A stretch of DNA of 64,000 nucleotides from Mucilaginibacter inviolabilis (GTDB lineage: Bacteria > Bacteroidota > Bacteroidia > Sphingobacteriales > Sphingobacteriaceae), in assembly GCF_011089895.1 (NCBI RefSeq), contig NZ_JAANAT010000001.1, positions 2,542,001-2,606,000 of the forward strand. The letters are read 5' to 3'. Both the position numbers and the translations under genes were made by a program. The notes under the pieces were generated by a model. The model was given only the letters and a program-made list of their open reading frames with translations. It searched no databases and was not told the DNA's origin. This document shows positions 43,963 through 53,868 of the stretch, in pieces (the first letter of the stretch is position 1; each line of letters starts with the position of its first letter).

Positions 43963-46900
43963 CCCTGGATATTTAAAATATGTTTTGCCATATCCAGATG
44001 GATCTTGCTTCCGGCATGAGCTGCGTCGAGTTCCAGTACATTATCGAACATTTTTTGCGCGGCATCCAATTCCTGTAAACCTAATGCGCCCAAACCTTGT
44101 AAAAAGCTGGTGTGGATACGGTTGCGCAAATTTAGGTCGTCATCAAATATGAGCAGGTTTGGCAGCGACACAGCGAAATAATCGATCTTGATATCGTCAT
44201 TGGCATGCAGGGCACCATAATTCTTTAACTTTTTAAATATGTTGCGGGCCCTTTCCTCGTCCCCTAATTTTCTCCAGGCTAATCCCTGGTAAAAGATCTT
44301 ATCCGGCTGCTGATCATTGTAAAATACAGCGGCCGACGGCTCATCCAAGCCAATGGTAGCCTGTTCAAAGTATTTTTGGGCCTGCTCTGTTTGTCCGGTG
44401 GCTTCGTAAGCGCAACCTAACCAGTAATCAATATCATTCTCCTGGGTTCCGTACAGTTTACCTTCGCCCAGGTTATGCGGATAGGTTTTGGCATTGTTGA
44501 GGTAAGTGATCGCTTTTTCGGACTGCCCATCTTCATGAGATTGTTTAGCCTGTTCGATCAGGCTGAATATATACTGCCCTGATGCTTTGCCTTCGCCCCC
44601 TTCCCATGGATGAAACTGGCGGCTGTTCAACAGATTCAAAGCGGTTTCATGCTTACCTAAAAGGTTATACAGCGTTACTCTTTCCAGATACACATCATCG
44701 CGCTGATCGGACACAGCAAGGTTATCTTCCAGAAATTTCAAACGTTCTTCAGGCGATCTGTTCAATCTTTTATACAACTGATCAAGCTCCATTAATACCC
44801 GCGCATCTGTTTTATCCAATGCAAAGGCTTTTTCAAAATATTCCAGGGCTTTTTGCTCGTTGTTTTGCTTATTGAAATAAGCGATAGCCAGGTTACGGAA
44901 AACCGTTGGGAACTGAGCATCCAGCTTAGCCGAACTTTCCCAGTAACTCACCGCATCAGTATACTGGCGTTTATCATAAAACAGGTTGCCCAGGTAGTAC
45001 GGCGCTTTGGCATCAGTTGGGTTGAGCTCTATAGCTAATTTCAAGATACCGATCTCATCCAAACGGTTAGGAAAACACAAATATGGATCGGCTTTGACAG
45101 CTTTGGCCAGCCACTCGGCAGCCTCAGCCTTACGGCCACCCAACTGGCTCAGCCAACCTAAAGTATAATAAACCATAGGGCTTGATTCCGCAGGTTTTAC
45201 AACCAATTGCAGCAATTGCGATGCTTCATCATACAAACCCGCAGTGGCGTAATCCAGGACATACTCTATAAAATTCTGATCGTCATGGCGCGAAAGCGTT
45301 AACAACTGGTTCAGGCTCTCCTCTATTTTATCGGCATCGTTACTTATCCGGTAAGCCAGTACTTTTTCAAACAGTGCGCCCAGGTTAAAACCATCACGCT
45401 CCAAAGCAGCATCAATAGTAGTCAGGGCTTTGTTGAGTTGACCAAGCTTCCGATAAGCCGCTGCTTTGAGCACGTATGATTTGCTATTGGCGGCATTCCT
45501 ATCCAATGATTGGTTAATATGATCCAACGCTAATTGGTAATGGCCGCGGGCCATATCTATCTGCGCCACGCAGAAAAAGCCGGTATCTTTCCAGGCATTG
45601 CTCCATGTTGATTTGTAAAACATGGTATAAGCTTCATCGGCCCTGCCCAAGTATTTTAAGCACAAGCCCAGGTTATAATAAGGCTCACTGTCATAAGGAT
45701 TAGGATTACGTTGTATACTGGTTTCAACCGCCTGGCGTAAATAAGGCTCGGCCTTGGCAAACTGCCCTTTGCGGATATACCATTTACCCAGCGCGTTATT
45801 GTTACGCACATCAGTTGGCTCACGACGCAAGGCTTCCTCATAATAAGGGATTGGGCTGTAAGTAGCATGGCGATATTGCTCCAGGTGCTGCGCGGTTAAA
45901 AACAGCTGCTCCACACTCTCTACATCAGCGGGAGGCAAGGCTGGTTTTGCCGGTAAAGGCATTTCGTTCTTTTTGTTTTTGGCGGGCTCATAACGCAGCA
46001 CTTCCTGTTTGTTGCTGTTGGTGATGATGAGCAATAATTCGTTCTCATTCACATCGTCTTTAACCGCTACTTCCTTCACAAAAATCTGTTCAGGGCTGAT
46101 ATCCGTTGTTTGCGCCAACAAGGATTCGCCTTTGTAAGTCAGATTGATATTCAATCCGCTTTGCGCCGAAGTTACCTGTACTTTGATGTTTACCTTGCCG
46201 CCATCTTTGCTTAGCGCGAGCAGAATATCTTTAGTAGCATTTTTTACCATACCTAATTCGCGGTAAGGCAAAAAGTACTGAGTGAAAGTTTTCTCTTCGT
46301 AAGGCATCAGCCAGCTAAAATCGGGCTGGTTATCGGTGAATACACCAGTCATTAGTTCTATGTACGGGCCGTCCTCATCGGTCAAATTTCTGTCCCAGGC
46401 CTGACCGAAATCGCTGTGGCCCCAGGTCCACTGTTTTTTACCGGGCGATACATGATGGTTAGCCACATGCAGCAAACCACCCTGTGAATCGTGCTCATAC
46501 CCACCCACAAAATCATACTCAGAGTTGATAGCCATATATGAGGTTGGCACCGGGATATTTTTATACATCGATATATCGGTACCCGGCGAATAATCAACCT
46601 TGTAATAAGTACCGGTAGCGATAGGAAAATCAGATACATCACGCTTGCCATGATCAAACACCGCGTTTACATCTGGCGGAAAAACCGACTGGTAATAGTC
46701 ATTCACCTTCACCGCCGGGTTTGCCCACCACAGGAAAGTTTGCGGCAGGGCCGAGCGGTTAAACAGTTTAGCTTTAATCTCGATATAAGCCGTATCCGGG
46801 CGAAGCGTAAAACCGGCCATTCCCTTGGTATGAAACATGCGCTCCACCTCGTTCACCCAAACGGTTTTGCTGCCATCAGCATGTTCTTCCAGGGTGTAAT

Positions 46901-47300
46901 CAACCGGATCAAAAGTACTTGGGCGATGGTGCTGCGGCCAGTTAAACTCGATACCACCCGAAATCCACGGACCGGTTAAGCCCACCAGCGCGGGCTTGAT
47001 CACCTGGTTATAATATATAAAATGACGTTGTTTGATCTTATCAAAAGCCATCTGGATGCGACCGCCTAGTTCGGGCAGGATCATCACCTTCAGGTACTTA
47101 TTTTCCAGGAATAAACCTGTGTATTCTTTGTCTTCTTTTTCGTCGGCAATTTTTTCGATCACCGGGTTGGGATATACTACACCACTGCTGCCCTGGTAAA
47201 CACGTTTTTCGAAAAACATGGGATTTTTATCGGGCTTGCCCACACTATACGTAGGGATAACAACTTTTTCTTCCCAAACGGATACATTAGAATGATGCAT
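43959..47300 (-). CDS. DUF5107 and TPR-repeat protein
   Basis: A 1113-residue cytoplasmic protein. Residues 1 to about 375 are DUF5107, a beta-sandwich distantly like aldose epimerase/galactose mutarotase folds (LKVMILPELGGRIQMAFDK, ISGGIEFNWPQHH, YIEIKAKLFNRS). From about 470 to 900 come at least eight tetratricopeptide repeats (for example YNLGLCLKYLGRADEAY and LGNLFYDKRQYTDAVSYW), and more near 1000-1110. Such proteins occur beside sugar porters in Bacteroidota and Actinobacteria; the activity is not established. Position between the porter and galM suggests handling of an intracellular oligosaccharide or glycosidic product. Confidence 0.82.
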   Translation of the reverse strand: MHHSNVSVWEEKVVIPTYSVGKPDKNPMFFEKRVYQGSSGVVYPNPVIEKIADEKEDKEYTGLFLENKYLKVMILPELGGRIQMAFDKIKQRHFIYYNQVIKPALVGLTGPWISGGIEFNWPQHHRPSTFDPVDYTLEEHADGSKTVWVNEVERMFHTKGMAGFTLRPDTAYIEIKAKLFNRSALPQTFLWWANPAVKVNDYYQSVFPPDVNAVFDHGKRDVSDFPIATGTYYKVDYSPGTDISMYKNIPVPTSYMAINSEYDFVGGYEHDSQGGLLHVANHHVSPGKKQWTWGHSDFGQAWDRNLTDEDGPYIELMTGVFTDNQPDFSWLMPYEEKTFTQYFLPYRELGMVKNATKDILLALSKDGGKVNIKVQVTSAQSGLNINLTYKGESLLAQTTDISPEQIFVKEVAVKDDVNENELLLIITNSNKQEVLRYEPAKNKKNEMPLPAKPALPPADVESVEQLFLTAQHLEQYRHATYSPIPYYEEALRREPTDVRNNNALGKWYIRKGQFAKAEPYLRQAVETSIQRNPNPYDSEPYYNLGLCLKYLGRADEAYTMFYKSTWSNAWKDTGFFCVAQIDMARGHYQLALDHINQSLDRNAANSKSYVLKAAAYRKLGQLNKALTTIDAALERDGFNLGALFEKVLAYRISNDADKIEESLNQLLTLSRHDDQNFIEYVLDYATAGLYDEASQLLQLVVKPAESSPMVYYTLGWLSQLGGRKAEAAEWLAKAVKADPYLCFPNRLDEIGILKLAIELNPTDAKAPYYLGNLFYDKRQYTDAVSYWESSAKLDAQFPTVFRNLAIAYFNKQNNEQKALEYFEKAFALDKTDARVLMELDQLYKRLNRSPEERLKFLEDNLAVSDQRDDVYLERVTLYNLLGKHETALNLLNSRQFHPWEGGEGKASGQYIFSLIEQAKQSHEDGQSEKAITYLNNAKTYPHNLGEGKLYGTQENDIDYWLGCAYEATGQTEQAQKYFEQATIGLDEPSAAVFYNDQQPDKIFYQGLAWRKLGDEERARNIFKKLKNYGALHANDDIKIDYFAVSLPNLLIFDDDLNLRNRIHTSFLQGLGALGLQELDAAQKMFDNVLELDAAHAGSKIHLDMAKHILNIQG

Positions 47301-47318
47301 AATATATTTTTCTTATGA

Positions 47319-48665
47319 TTAATGTCTGATTAAATTTTCTTCCAGTTCTTCGAGGGTTTGGCCTTTGGTTTCCTTAACGCGCGACTTCACGAACAGGAAG
47401 CCCAGGAAACAGATACCTGCGTACAGGTAAAACGGCCCGTAAGTGCCCAGTTTTTTGGCTAGTATAGGGAACGTGAACACCAGTATAAAGTAAGCCCCCC
47501 ATAGCGATACGATGGCTACCGACGAGGCTACTCCCCTGATCTTGTTCGGAAATATCTCTGAAATAAGCACCCAGGTAACCGGGGCTAGTGAAATGGCATA
47601 CGTACTGATAGCCAGCAACACAAACAGGGATACCAGGCCGGCCGGGAAATGGTTTTGCAAGGCAATAGCCAGCACAATATACATGATAGATAAACCCAGC
47701 GAACCCACCAGCATCAGCGGGCGGCGGCCCAACTTATCTACCTGCCACATAGCCAATAAGGTAAATACCAGGTTTACAACACCTATAGAAACCGTTTCCA
47801 ACAACTGACGATTGAGATTGGCCCCTACCGATTCAAATATGGTTGAGGTATAGTTAAATACCACGTTAATACCACAAAATTGCTGAAACACGGCCAGCGT
47901 GATACCCACCACAACCGCCGGACGTACCGCCTTTTCAAACACCATTTTGTAGGACTGTTTTACTGCGCCGCCCGCCAATGATTTTTCAATGGCTTTCATG
48001 GTGGTATTAGCAAAATCTGTCGTACCTATTTTGTTGAGTACTTGCTGGGCCTTAGTTACCTGGCCCGATTTCATCAGCCACCTTGGACTCTCGGGTAACC
48101 AGGTTACGCCGATCAGGAATATAGCCGATGGCACTGCACCGAGGCCAAACATCCAGCGCCAGGCATCATGCCCTGCATCGGCCAAAAAATAGTTGACCAG
48201 GTTGGTTACCAATATGCCAATAACCACCGTAAGTTGGTTTATAGCCACATTACGGCCACGTACTTCAGCAGGCGAAATTTCGGCAATATACATGGGGCAA
48301 AGCATAGAGGCCATGCCCACACCAATCCCCGCGGCAAAACGCAGTACAATAAAATAAGTCAAGCTTTGTGCAAAGGCAATACCAATGGACGACACTGCAA
48401 AGATCAAAGCGGCGACCATTAGTCCTGGCTTGCGACCATATTTATCGGCAAGGTTACCGGCAAATAAACAGCCTATGATACAGCCTAAAGCTAATGAGCC
48501 AGTCAAAAAACCTTCCCACACGGGGTCGAGCGCAAATTGGGTACGCAGAAATGGCAAAGCGCCCGATATCACGGCAAAATCGAACCCGAAGAGGTATCCG
48601 CCCAGGGCCGAAATAAAGGAGATCCCGATTATATAACTGCTGTTAAATGTTTTTGAACTACTCAT
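47319..48665 (-). CDS. Sugar porter family MFS transporter
   Basis: A 448-residue twelve-helix proton-sugar symporter of the XylE/GLUT family. The diagnostic motifs are present: GYLFGFDFAVISGA in helix 1, GNLADKYGRKPG and the matching VDKLGRRPL, WLPESPRWL after helix 6, QQFCGINVVFNYT in helix 7 and the closing KETKGQTLEELE. It brings in a hexose or pentose freed by the neighbouring exported hydrolase. It starts 48 bases after that gene and ends 18 bases before the DUF5107 gene. Xylose or galactose are likely substrates; the sequence alone does not decide. Confidence 0.92.
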   Translation of the reverse strand: MSSSKTFNSSYIIGISFISALGGYLFGFDFAVISGALPFLRTQFALDPVWEGFLTGSLALGCIIGCLFAGNLADKYGRKPGLMVAALIFAVSSIGIAFAQSLTYFIVLRFAAGIGVGMASMLCPMYIAEISPAEVRGRNVAINQLTVVIGILVTNLVNYFLADAGHDAWRWMFGLGAVPSAIFLIGVTWLPESPRWLMKSGQVTKAQQVLNKIGTTDFANTTMKAIEKSLAGGAVKQSYKMVFEKAVRPAVVVGITLAVFQQFCGINVVFNYTSTIFESVGANLNRQLLETVSIGVVNLVFTLLAMWQVDKLGRRPLMLVGSLGLSIMYIVLAIALQNHFPAGLVSLFVLLAISTYAISLAPVTWVLISEIFPNKIRGVASSVAIVSLWGAYFILVFTFPILAKKLGTYGPFYLYAGICFLGFLFVKSRVKETKGQTLEELEENLIRH

Positions 48666-48713
48666 TTTTTAGGGTATGTATTTACTGGTTTAAGCGTAAT
48701 ATCGTTATTTAGC

Positions 48714-50933
48714 CTATTTATTTACTGGGATTAACTTTATCATTATTGCATCGGCTGGTGCAGCGCTTAATTTAAATTCAGTATCTCTTTTTTTTAATTC
48801 GCCTATAACGGCATCCGTCAGCATATCCTTAAACTGATAAGCTTTGCCCGCATCCAGGTGCAGGGCCCGTCGGGTTAAAACCTGTTCATAGTTCTTTTGC
48901 TTATCAAAATTGAACAATGCCAGCAGGGTATTTTCACCCGGCAGATAAAAAGACATCTGCTGATCAAACGTCTCTCCATCAGCAGCTTTCAATGGTATAA
49001 ATGCTTTAGGCCGACTAAAAAACGCCGCTATCTGCTTATTGTTTAAAAACGCCTGTGCGCGGCTTGCTATGAGCGGTTGCCTGAAATCGGAACCATCACC
49101 CAATATGCTGCCCATAACCATCAACGCGTATAAGCGTACTTTGACATCCTGCTCACTCAGATCGGGATTTTTCTGGAAGTTTTTCATGATGCTTACATCC
49201 ATATTGGTATAAGGAAACAGTGTACCCTGCACCCAGCCCATATGCGAGCCCGTAGCCAGCGAGGCCTCCGTACTGCCATAATGCGGAAAACCGGGCTGAT
49301 CATCACGCAAATGCGAATACACATCGGTTGATATGAAACGGGTGTGTGCATACTGATGCGGGAACATAGGCGATATAGCCTGGGTTATAAAAATATCTTT
49401 GCCCAGTATAGAATCAACCAGGTGGCGCAACGTTTTCATGCCATAATCATAGGCCTGCATCCCGGTACGGATATTTTTGTTATAGCGGGTAGTGCTTTCC
49501 AGCGCACCGCCTGTCAGGAAATCTATTTTCAGGAATTTGGCATTGATAGCTTTAGCTTTTTTTAATTGCTGGATAATATACAAGCGAATTGCCGGGTGCG
49601 TAGGATCCATGGCATAAGCGCCCCATTTACCATCTTTATACATAATGGGTTTACCTTCGTTATCATGCAGCAATACGTCTTTTAAATCATAATTTGATCC
49701 CGCTACCTTTTTCCCCTCAATATCGTCTTTCCAGTTCCACATAGCAAAAGGGATAAAATAAAAGCCCATTTGTTGGTTGTTTTTCGCAAAGTATTTACTT
49801 AAATCAGCCAACACTTCGGTTGAGTAAATACCCTGATCATAGGAGTCGATACTCATTACCGGTTTGGAATAGCTGCTGAAATTGGTAAGTGTATGCAGAA
49901 AATCGGAGATCTTTTCAACGGCGGGTGGCATCATTACTTTCTCGTAACCTAACACACCTTCAACGCCAAAGCTGTTCCAGTAAACCGGGGCATAGCCATT
50001 CCTGGTTTGTTTACCATTGATGGCAGAATTTGCTTCTCCATATTGCTTAAAGGCCTCGTTCAGATCGTCCTTGGCGCATAAAAATATCGCAGGCGAACTT
50101 ACCGACTGGCCCATTGCCGTGCCATGTGCCACCAGGTCATGCGTGCCATCATTACCGCCATAAGCAGGGGGCAATTTAGGATCATCGGGCGTTGATGCAC
50201 CGCCAAAAATTTTGAGCGAATCCACATAACCCAACTCGTTGGAAGTTTGATAGGCCAGGCCGGTTTTCCAAAAATCGTGCTTTACACTGCCAATAACCAG
50301 TCCAGAGTTTTTTAGCATATCATAAATAGCCGCGAACTCATAAGTAATGCCCGTGGTTTTAGGCAATCCGGCCTTAGGCCAGCTTCTCTCCAGGGTAGGT
50401 GTCCAGTCGTCATTATCAAAGGGCATATCCAATATGCGGGGTTCGGTACCAGGAACAAACAATCTGCCTTTATATTGGGGTAGCACGGCTATCGGGCTAA
50501 TATCACGGGTTTCTAAAGGCTTTGCTTTGGCATCTTTATTTTTGGCAGTCAGGCTGATCAGCGTATAATCGTGTCCCTCATAATTGGTAAAACGCTGTTC
50601 CAGTACAAATGGATGTTGATGATCGCTATGTGTAATGATCGTTTGCCGGCCGGTACCTATATTATCATGAATTACAGTAGTTGTATATCGATGACTGATA
50701 AAATCGGCGGTTGTAGTAACACCCGATTTTAAATCGTTAACGTAGCCTACCGTATTTTCAATCCGTATACCATTTGGGAATACATAATTCACCGTACCGG
50801 TATGAGCATCTACCTTAATGGTAATATGGCTGGTGGTGATCTCAAAGGCGTTAACCGTCTTTTGCGCAAATCCTGAGTGGTAAGCTAACAATAAAACAAT
50901 AACAACAAGCGGGTAGGTTAATCTTTTCATCAT
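48714..50933 (-). CDS. Clan GH-D glycoside hydrolase, alpha-galactosidase-like
   Basis: A 739-residue exported enzyme (signal peptide 1-23, GFAQ). An N-terminal beta-sandwich of about 290 residues precedes a TIM barrel with GYAPVYWNSFGVEG, MDPTHPAIRLYI and AKFLKIDFLTGG; D471 in KIDF is the probable nucleophile, by likeness to GH27/GH36/GH31 barrels. A C-terminal beta domain ends the protein. The family reads best as GH36-like, which would release alpha-galactose or a related sugar; this is not certain. It is the first gene of the operon with the porter, DUF5107-TPR and galM, and divergent from an AraC regulator. Confidence 0.7.
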   Translation of the reverse strand: MMKRLTYPLVVIVLLLAYHSGFAQKTVNAFEITTSHITIKVDAHTGTVNYVFPNGIRIENTVGYVNDLKSGVTTTADFISHRYTTTVIHDNIGTGRQTIITHSDHQHPFVLEQRFTNYEGHDYTLISLTAKNKDAKAKPLETRDISPIAVLPQYKGRLFVPGTEPRILDMPFDNDDWTPTLERSWPKAGLPKTTGITYEFAAIYDMLKNSGLVIGSVKHDFWKTGLAYQTSNELGYVDSLKIFGGASTPDDPKLPPAYGGNDGTHDLVAHGTAMGQSVSSPAIFLCAKDDLNEAFKQYGEANSAINGKQTRNGYAPVYWNSFGVEGVLGYEKVMMPPAVEKISDFLHTLTNFSSYSKPVMSIDSYDQGIYSTEVLADLSKYFAKNNQQMGFYFIPFAMWNWKDDIEGKKVAGSNYDLKDVLLHDNEGKPIMYKDGKWGAYAMDPTHPAIRLYIIQQLKKAKAINAKFLKIDFLTGGALESTTRYNKNIRTGMQAYDYGMKTLRHLVDSILGKDIFITQAISPMFPHQYAHTRFISTDVYSHLRDDQPGFPHYGSTEASLATGSHMGWVQGTLFPYTNMDVSIMKNFQKNPDLSEQDVKVRLYALMVMGSILGDGSDFRQPLIASRAQAFLNNKQIAAFFSRPKAFIPLKAADGETFDQQMSFYLPGENTLLALFNFDKQKNYEQVLTRRALHLDAGKAYQFKDMLTDAVIGELKKRDTEFKLSAAPADAIMIKLIPVNK

Positions 50934-51315
50934 AGTTTATACCGGTAAATCATATCACCCCTTGTTAACAGGCATGCTGTTATCTATTATCCAGTGAGGC
51001 AAACGCTATAAATATGGATAATATGTTCAATTGGTTACGATGTAAAGCTCAATGATTAAAATAGATTAAAAAATAGTGAATGTTATGATAATGATGGATT
51101 TTTTTACGACAACCCCCATAACTAGCATGAAAGAAAAATCTGGCCCTTAATTTAATAAAACTACCTTTTATAATATAAACAACGGTACATATCATTAATT
51201 AGCTGCGTAACGCCACCTATCAAAAAATGAAATATTTTATGATGTTTTTGTTTTTTTGAGTAATGTTGTGCACCATATTATAAACCGGTCAGCGTAGCCC
51301 TATACCCCGCAAATA
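50934..51315. other. Divergent control region of the sugar locus
   Basis: No gene was seen in these 382 AT-rich bases. They separate the glycoside hydrolase operon from the AraC gene and should hold both promoters and the regulator's sites, but no clean TTG-N19-TAnnTTTG pair or long repeat was found. Confidence 0.5.
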
Positions 51316-52221
51316 ATGACAAAAAGCACAGCGTTAAGACGGCGTGAAGGTTTTGAAGGGCAGAAACTTATTGTGTTGCCCAAAAAGATCATTACCAATT
51401 TTTTAAGTAAAGACCCTGTCACCAAACAGATCTATATAACCGATATAGGATACTACCCAAAAGCCAGTCACCATTATGCCGAACGGCCCAATGGCATCAA
51501 TCAGCATATTATTATCTATTGTACAGAGGGTTATGGCTGGCTGGAGATCAATAAAAAGAAGGTGGAAGTTTCACCATCTCAATTTATCGCTATACCTGCC
51601 AATACGCCCCATAAATATGCCGCTAATACCAACAAACCCTGGACCATTTATTGGATACACTTTAAGGGTGAGATATCGGCTTTTATTATAGACCTGATCC
51701 TTCAAAATTCCGAAAACTACAAACCCTATTTATCTTATAATGAAGACCGTATAAAACTATTTGAAGACATTTGCTATAATCTGGAAAAAGGCTACAGCGA
51801 TGATACTTTACGCTATGTAAACATGATATTTTCACATTTCCTATCCTCATTGATCTATGAAGATAAATTCAATCACCTGGAAGAGAATACAGATGATACT
51901 ATGGTGGAGAAAACGATCAGTTTTATGCAGGATAATATTAGCAAGATTCTCCGGCTTGATGAGCTTGCTGCCTTGGCCAATTTATCAACATCGCATTTTT
52001 CGGCACTTTTCAGGGCCCAAACAGGTTACGCTCCTATAGAATACTTTAACCAGCTTAAGGTACAGAAAGCGTGTCAGTATATTTCGTTTACAGCAATGTC
52101 AATTAAAAGCATAGCCATTAGTCTGGGTATCGAAGATCAGTATTACTTTTCCAGAATGTTTACCAAGCTGATGGGAAACTCACCCAATGAGTATCGCAAA
52201 AAGATGCGTTCAGCATCATAA
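51316..52221 (+). CDS. AraC-family sugar regulator
   Basis: A 301-residue AraC-type activator. The N-terminal sugar-binding cupin has HIIIYCTEGYGWLEIN and FIAIPANTPHKYAA, then a dimer helix region; the DNA-binding part has DELAALANLSTSHFSALFRAQTG and SIKSIAISLGIEDQYYFSRMFTKLMGNSPNEYRK. It is transcribed away from the hydrolase-porter-galM operon and very probably activates it when the sugar is present. The binding sites are not visible by eye. Confidence 0.9.
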   Translation: MTKSTALRRREGFEGQKLIVLPKKIITNFLSKDPVTKQIYITDIGYYPKASHHYAERPNGINQHIIIYCTEGYGWLEINKKKVEVSPSQFIAIPANTPHKYAANTNKPWTIYWIHFKGEISAFIIDLILQNSENYKPYLSYNEDRIKLFEDICYNLEKGYSDDTLRYVNMIFSHFLSSLIYEDKFNHLEENTDDTMVEKTISFMQDNISKILRLDELAALANLSTSHFSALFRAQTGYAPIEYFNQLKVQKACQYISFTAMSIKSIAISLGIEDQYYFSRMFTKLMGNSPNEYRKKMRSAS

Positions 52222-52230
52222 ATCATTATT

Positions 52231-52548
52231 TTAAATCAATAACGCAGGATTTGGATCGTCTGTATTGATAAACAAACGTTTAAAAAAGGATGCTATTTTA
52301 TCCAGCAGAGTTGGCGTTTTTACAGGCATAGAAGCCGGTATATCCTCTTGTTTTGGTTCATCCGGAAGATCATTTATGGCCTGCATTTCTTCTAAAACAC
52401 TTTCTCTTATATCAGGGTCGCGATTCACAATAGCGTCCAATTCTGTAAGCTCGTTAAAAGTAGCTACACCGCTTTTCTGTCGTTTTATTAAAATATCAAA
52501 CCGATCCTGGTTAAACGTACGCCGCTCCAAATATTTGCGCTGTTTCAT
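52231..52548 (-). CDS. Small hypothetical protein
   Basis: A 105-residue acidic/basic protein of no recognised family. A predicted helical N-terminus (QDRFDILIKRQKSGVATFNELTELDAIV) is followed by a proline-rich linker and a C-terminal amphipathic segment (LLDKIASFFKRLFI) that could touch a membrane. The layout recalls small anti-sigma or stress peptides but no motif supports that. It is convergent with the AraC gene, 9 bases apart. Confidence 0.55.
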   Translation of the reverse strand: MKQRKYLERRTFNQDRFDILIKRQKSGVATFNELTELDAIVNRDPDIRESVLEEMQAINDLPDEPKQEDIPASMPVKTPTLLDKIASFFKRLFINTDDPNPALLI

Positions 52549-52764
52549 AATAATCTACCTGCTTCAATACCGGCATCAAAGCAAGTGCCATCATTATATT
52601 TATTTGATTATCAACATATTAAAACAAACAGATAATACAACATGTGCTGTTTTGATACAATGCATTGTTCGTTTCCGATCAGTTGGTAAGTATTGTAAAA
52701 TACGGGTTTAAATCACCAACCCCAGCAGGCTAATATTGCCGATGCTGGAGAAATAGGCCCCTGG

Positions 52765-53844
52765 TTAACTTTTAAAAGCCCGGGCATGAATCTGGACCTT
52801 ATAAATACAAACCGGAAATTTAACCTGCGATTTGCCATTTTGAAAAGCGGCCAGCCGGTTTATTTGTCCGGCGGGTATCCACAAAAAGCCTTTATCATCA
52901 ATCCAAAGTGCATCGGCCCATAACAGCCTTTTATCCTGCATGATAGCCTCACTTGTACCATTTGGCTTTATTTTGATGATGCGCAGATGATCAACATCCG
53001 ACAGGTAAATATTACCATCGGTATCCATTGCGGTACCACCTGTAGTAGGCGAGTTGTAGTATTTGGTTACATGACTAGCCAATTGAGCTTCACTTAATTT
53101 GGTATCGTTGAGATAAGCCATCTCTACCCGGGCAAGCGGACCGGATACCGGTTGAAAATAGAAGTATTTACCATCCGGAGATATTTCTAACTGATCGGCA
53201 TTTACTCTTAGCTCCCGGCCATTTTTCAGACGTATTACTTTACCTTCTGCCAGCAGTGCTTTACTATCCGTGGTAGACCAGTGATTTTCCATTACCCTCC
53301 TGCCCTTACCGGTTTGCTTATCTAATATTACCAGGCCAGGTTCGCCGGCATCGGTAATGTAAATGTGTGAACCATAAACACGCAGATCATCCATAAAGCT
53401 ATTGGGTTTCATTACTCCATCCAGGGGAATGGTACGGATAACCTGATTGTTTTTCACGCTGATCACTACAATCTTAGCACCTCCCGGCAGGGCTTGCTCT
53501 CCCAGTTTGGGCGCACCGGTATCCATCACCCAAAGGTCACCATCGGGTCCTATTCTCAGGGAGTTGGTGCGGATAAATTTATGGGTGGTGACTTCGCCTT
53601 TTACCCAACTATTCCAGTTTTTAGATGGGTATGGTATAATGCTACCGTTTTTAATTACTTCGCCAATGCTCATACCCTTTTCGCCTTCCAGCCGCGGAAA
53701 ACATACAAATATCCTACCATCACTGGTTGTGGTTACCCCATTCCATACTTGCTTAGACGAGCTGGCTACAGGTATCAGCTGGGATTTGGTTTGAGCCATC
53801 ACCGCGCTGCTAAACAGCACGGTGATGAATATTAAAACTCTCAT
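52765..53844 (-). CDS. Major royal jelly/yellow family protein
   Basis: A 359-residue exported protein (signal peptide 1-17, VMAQ) forming a six-bladed propeller. Repeated blades are visible: SLRIGPDGDLWVMDTG, IYITDAGEPGLVILD, LEISPDGKYFYFQPV, TDGNIYLSDVDHLRI and WIDDKGFLWIPAG, matching the MRJP/yellow family, which in bacteria is annotated as L-dopachrome-tautomerase-related or gluconolactonase-like. The function is unknown. It lies 24 bases downstream of an oxidoreductase gene on the same strand and is probably co-transcribed with it. Confidence 0.85.
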   Translation of the reverse strand: MRVLIFITVLFSSAVMAQTKSQLIPVASSSKQVWNGVTTTSDGRIFVCFPRLEGEKGMSIGEVIKNGSIIPYPSKNWNSWVKGEVTTHKFIRTNSLRIGPDGDLWVMDTGAPKLGEQALPGGAKIVVISVKNNQVIRTIPLDGVMKPNSFMDDLRVYGSHIYITDAGEPGLVILDKQTGKGRRVMENHWSTTDSKALLAEGKVIRLKNGRELRVNADQLEISPDGKYFYFQPVSGPLARVEMAYLNDTKLSEAQLASHVTKYYNSPTTGGTAMDTDGNIYLSDVDHLRIIKIKPNGTSEAIMQDKRLLWADALWIDDKGFLWIPAGQINRLAAFQNGKSQVKFPVCIYKVQIHARAFKS

Positions 53845-53868
53845 TGATGTCGATCTAAAAAATTTACA

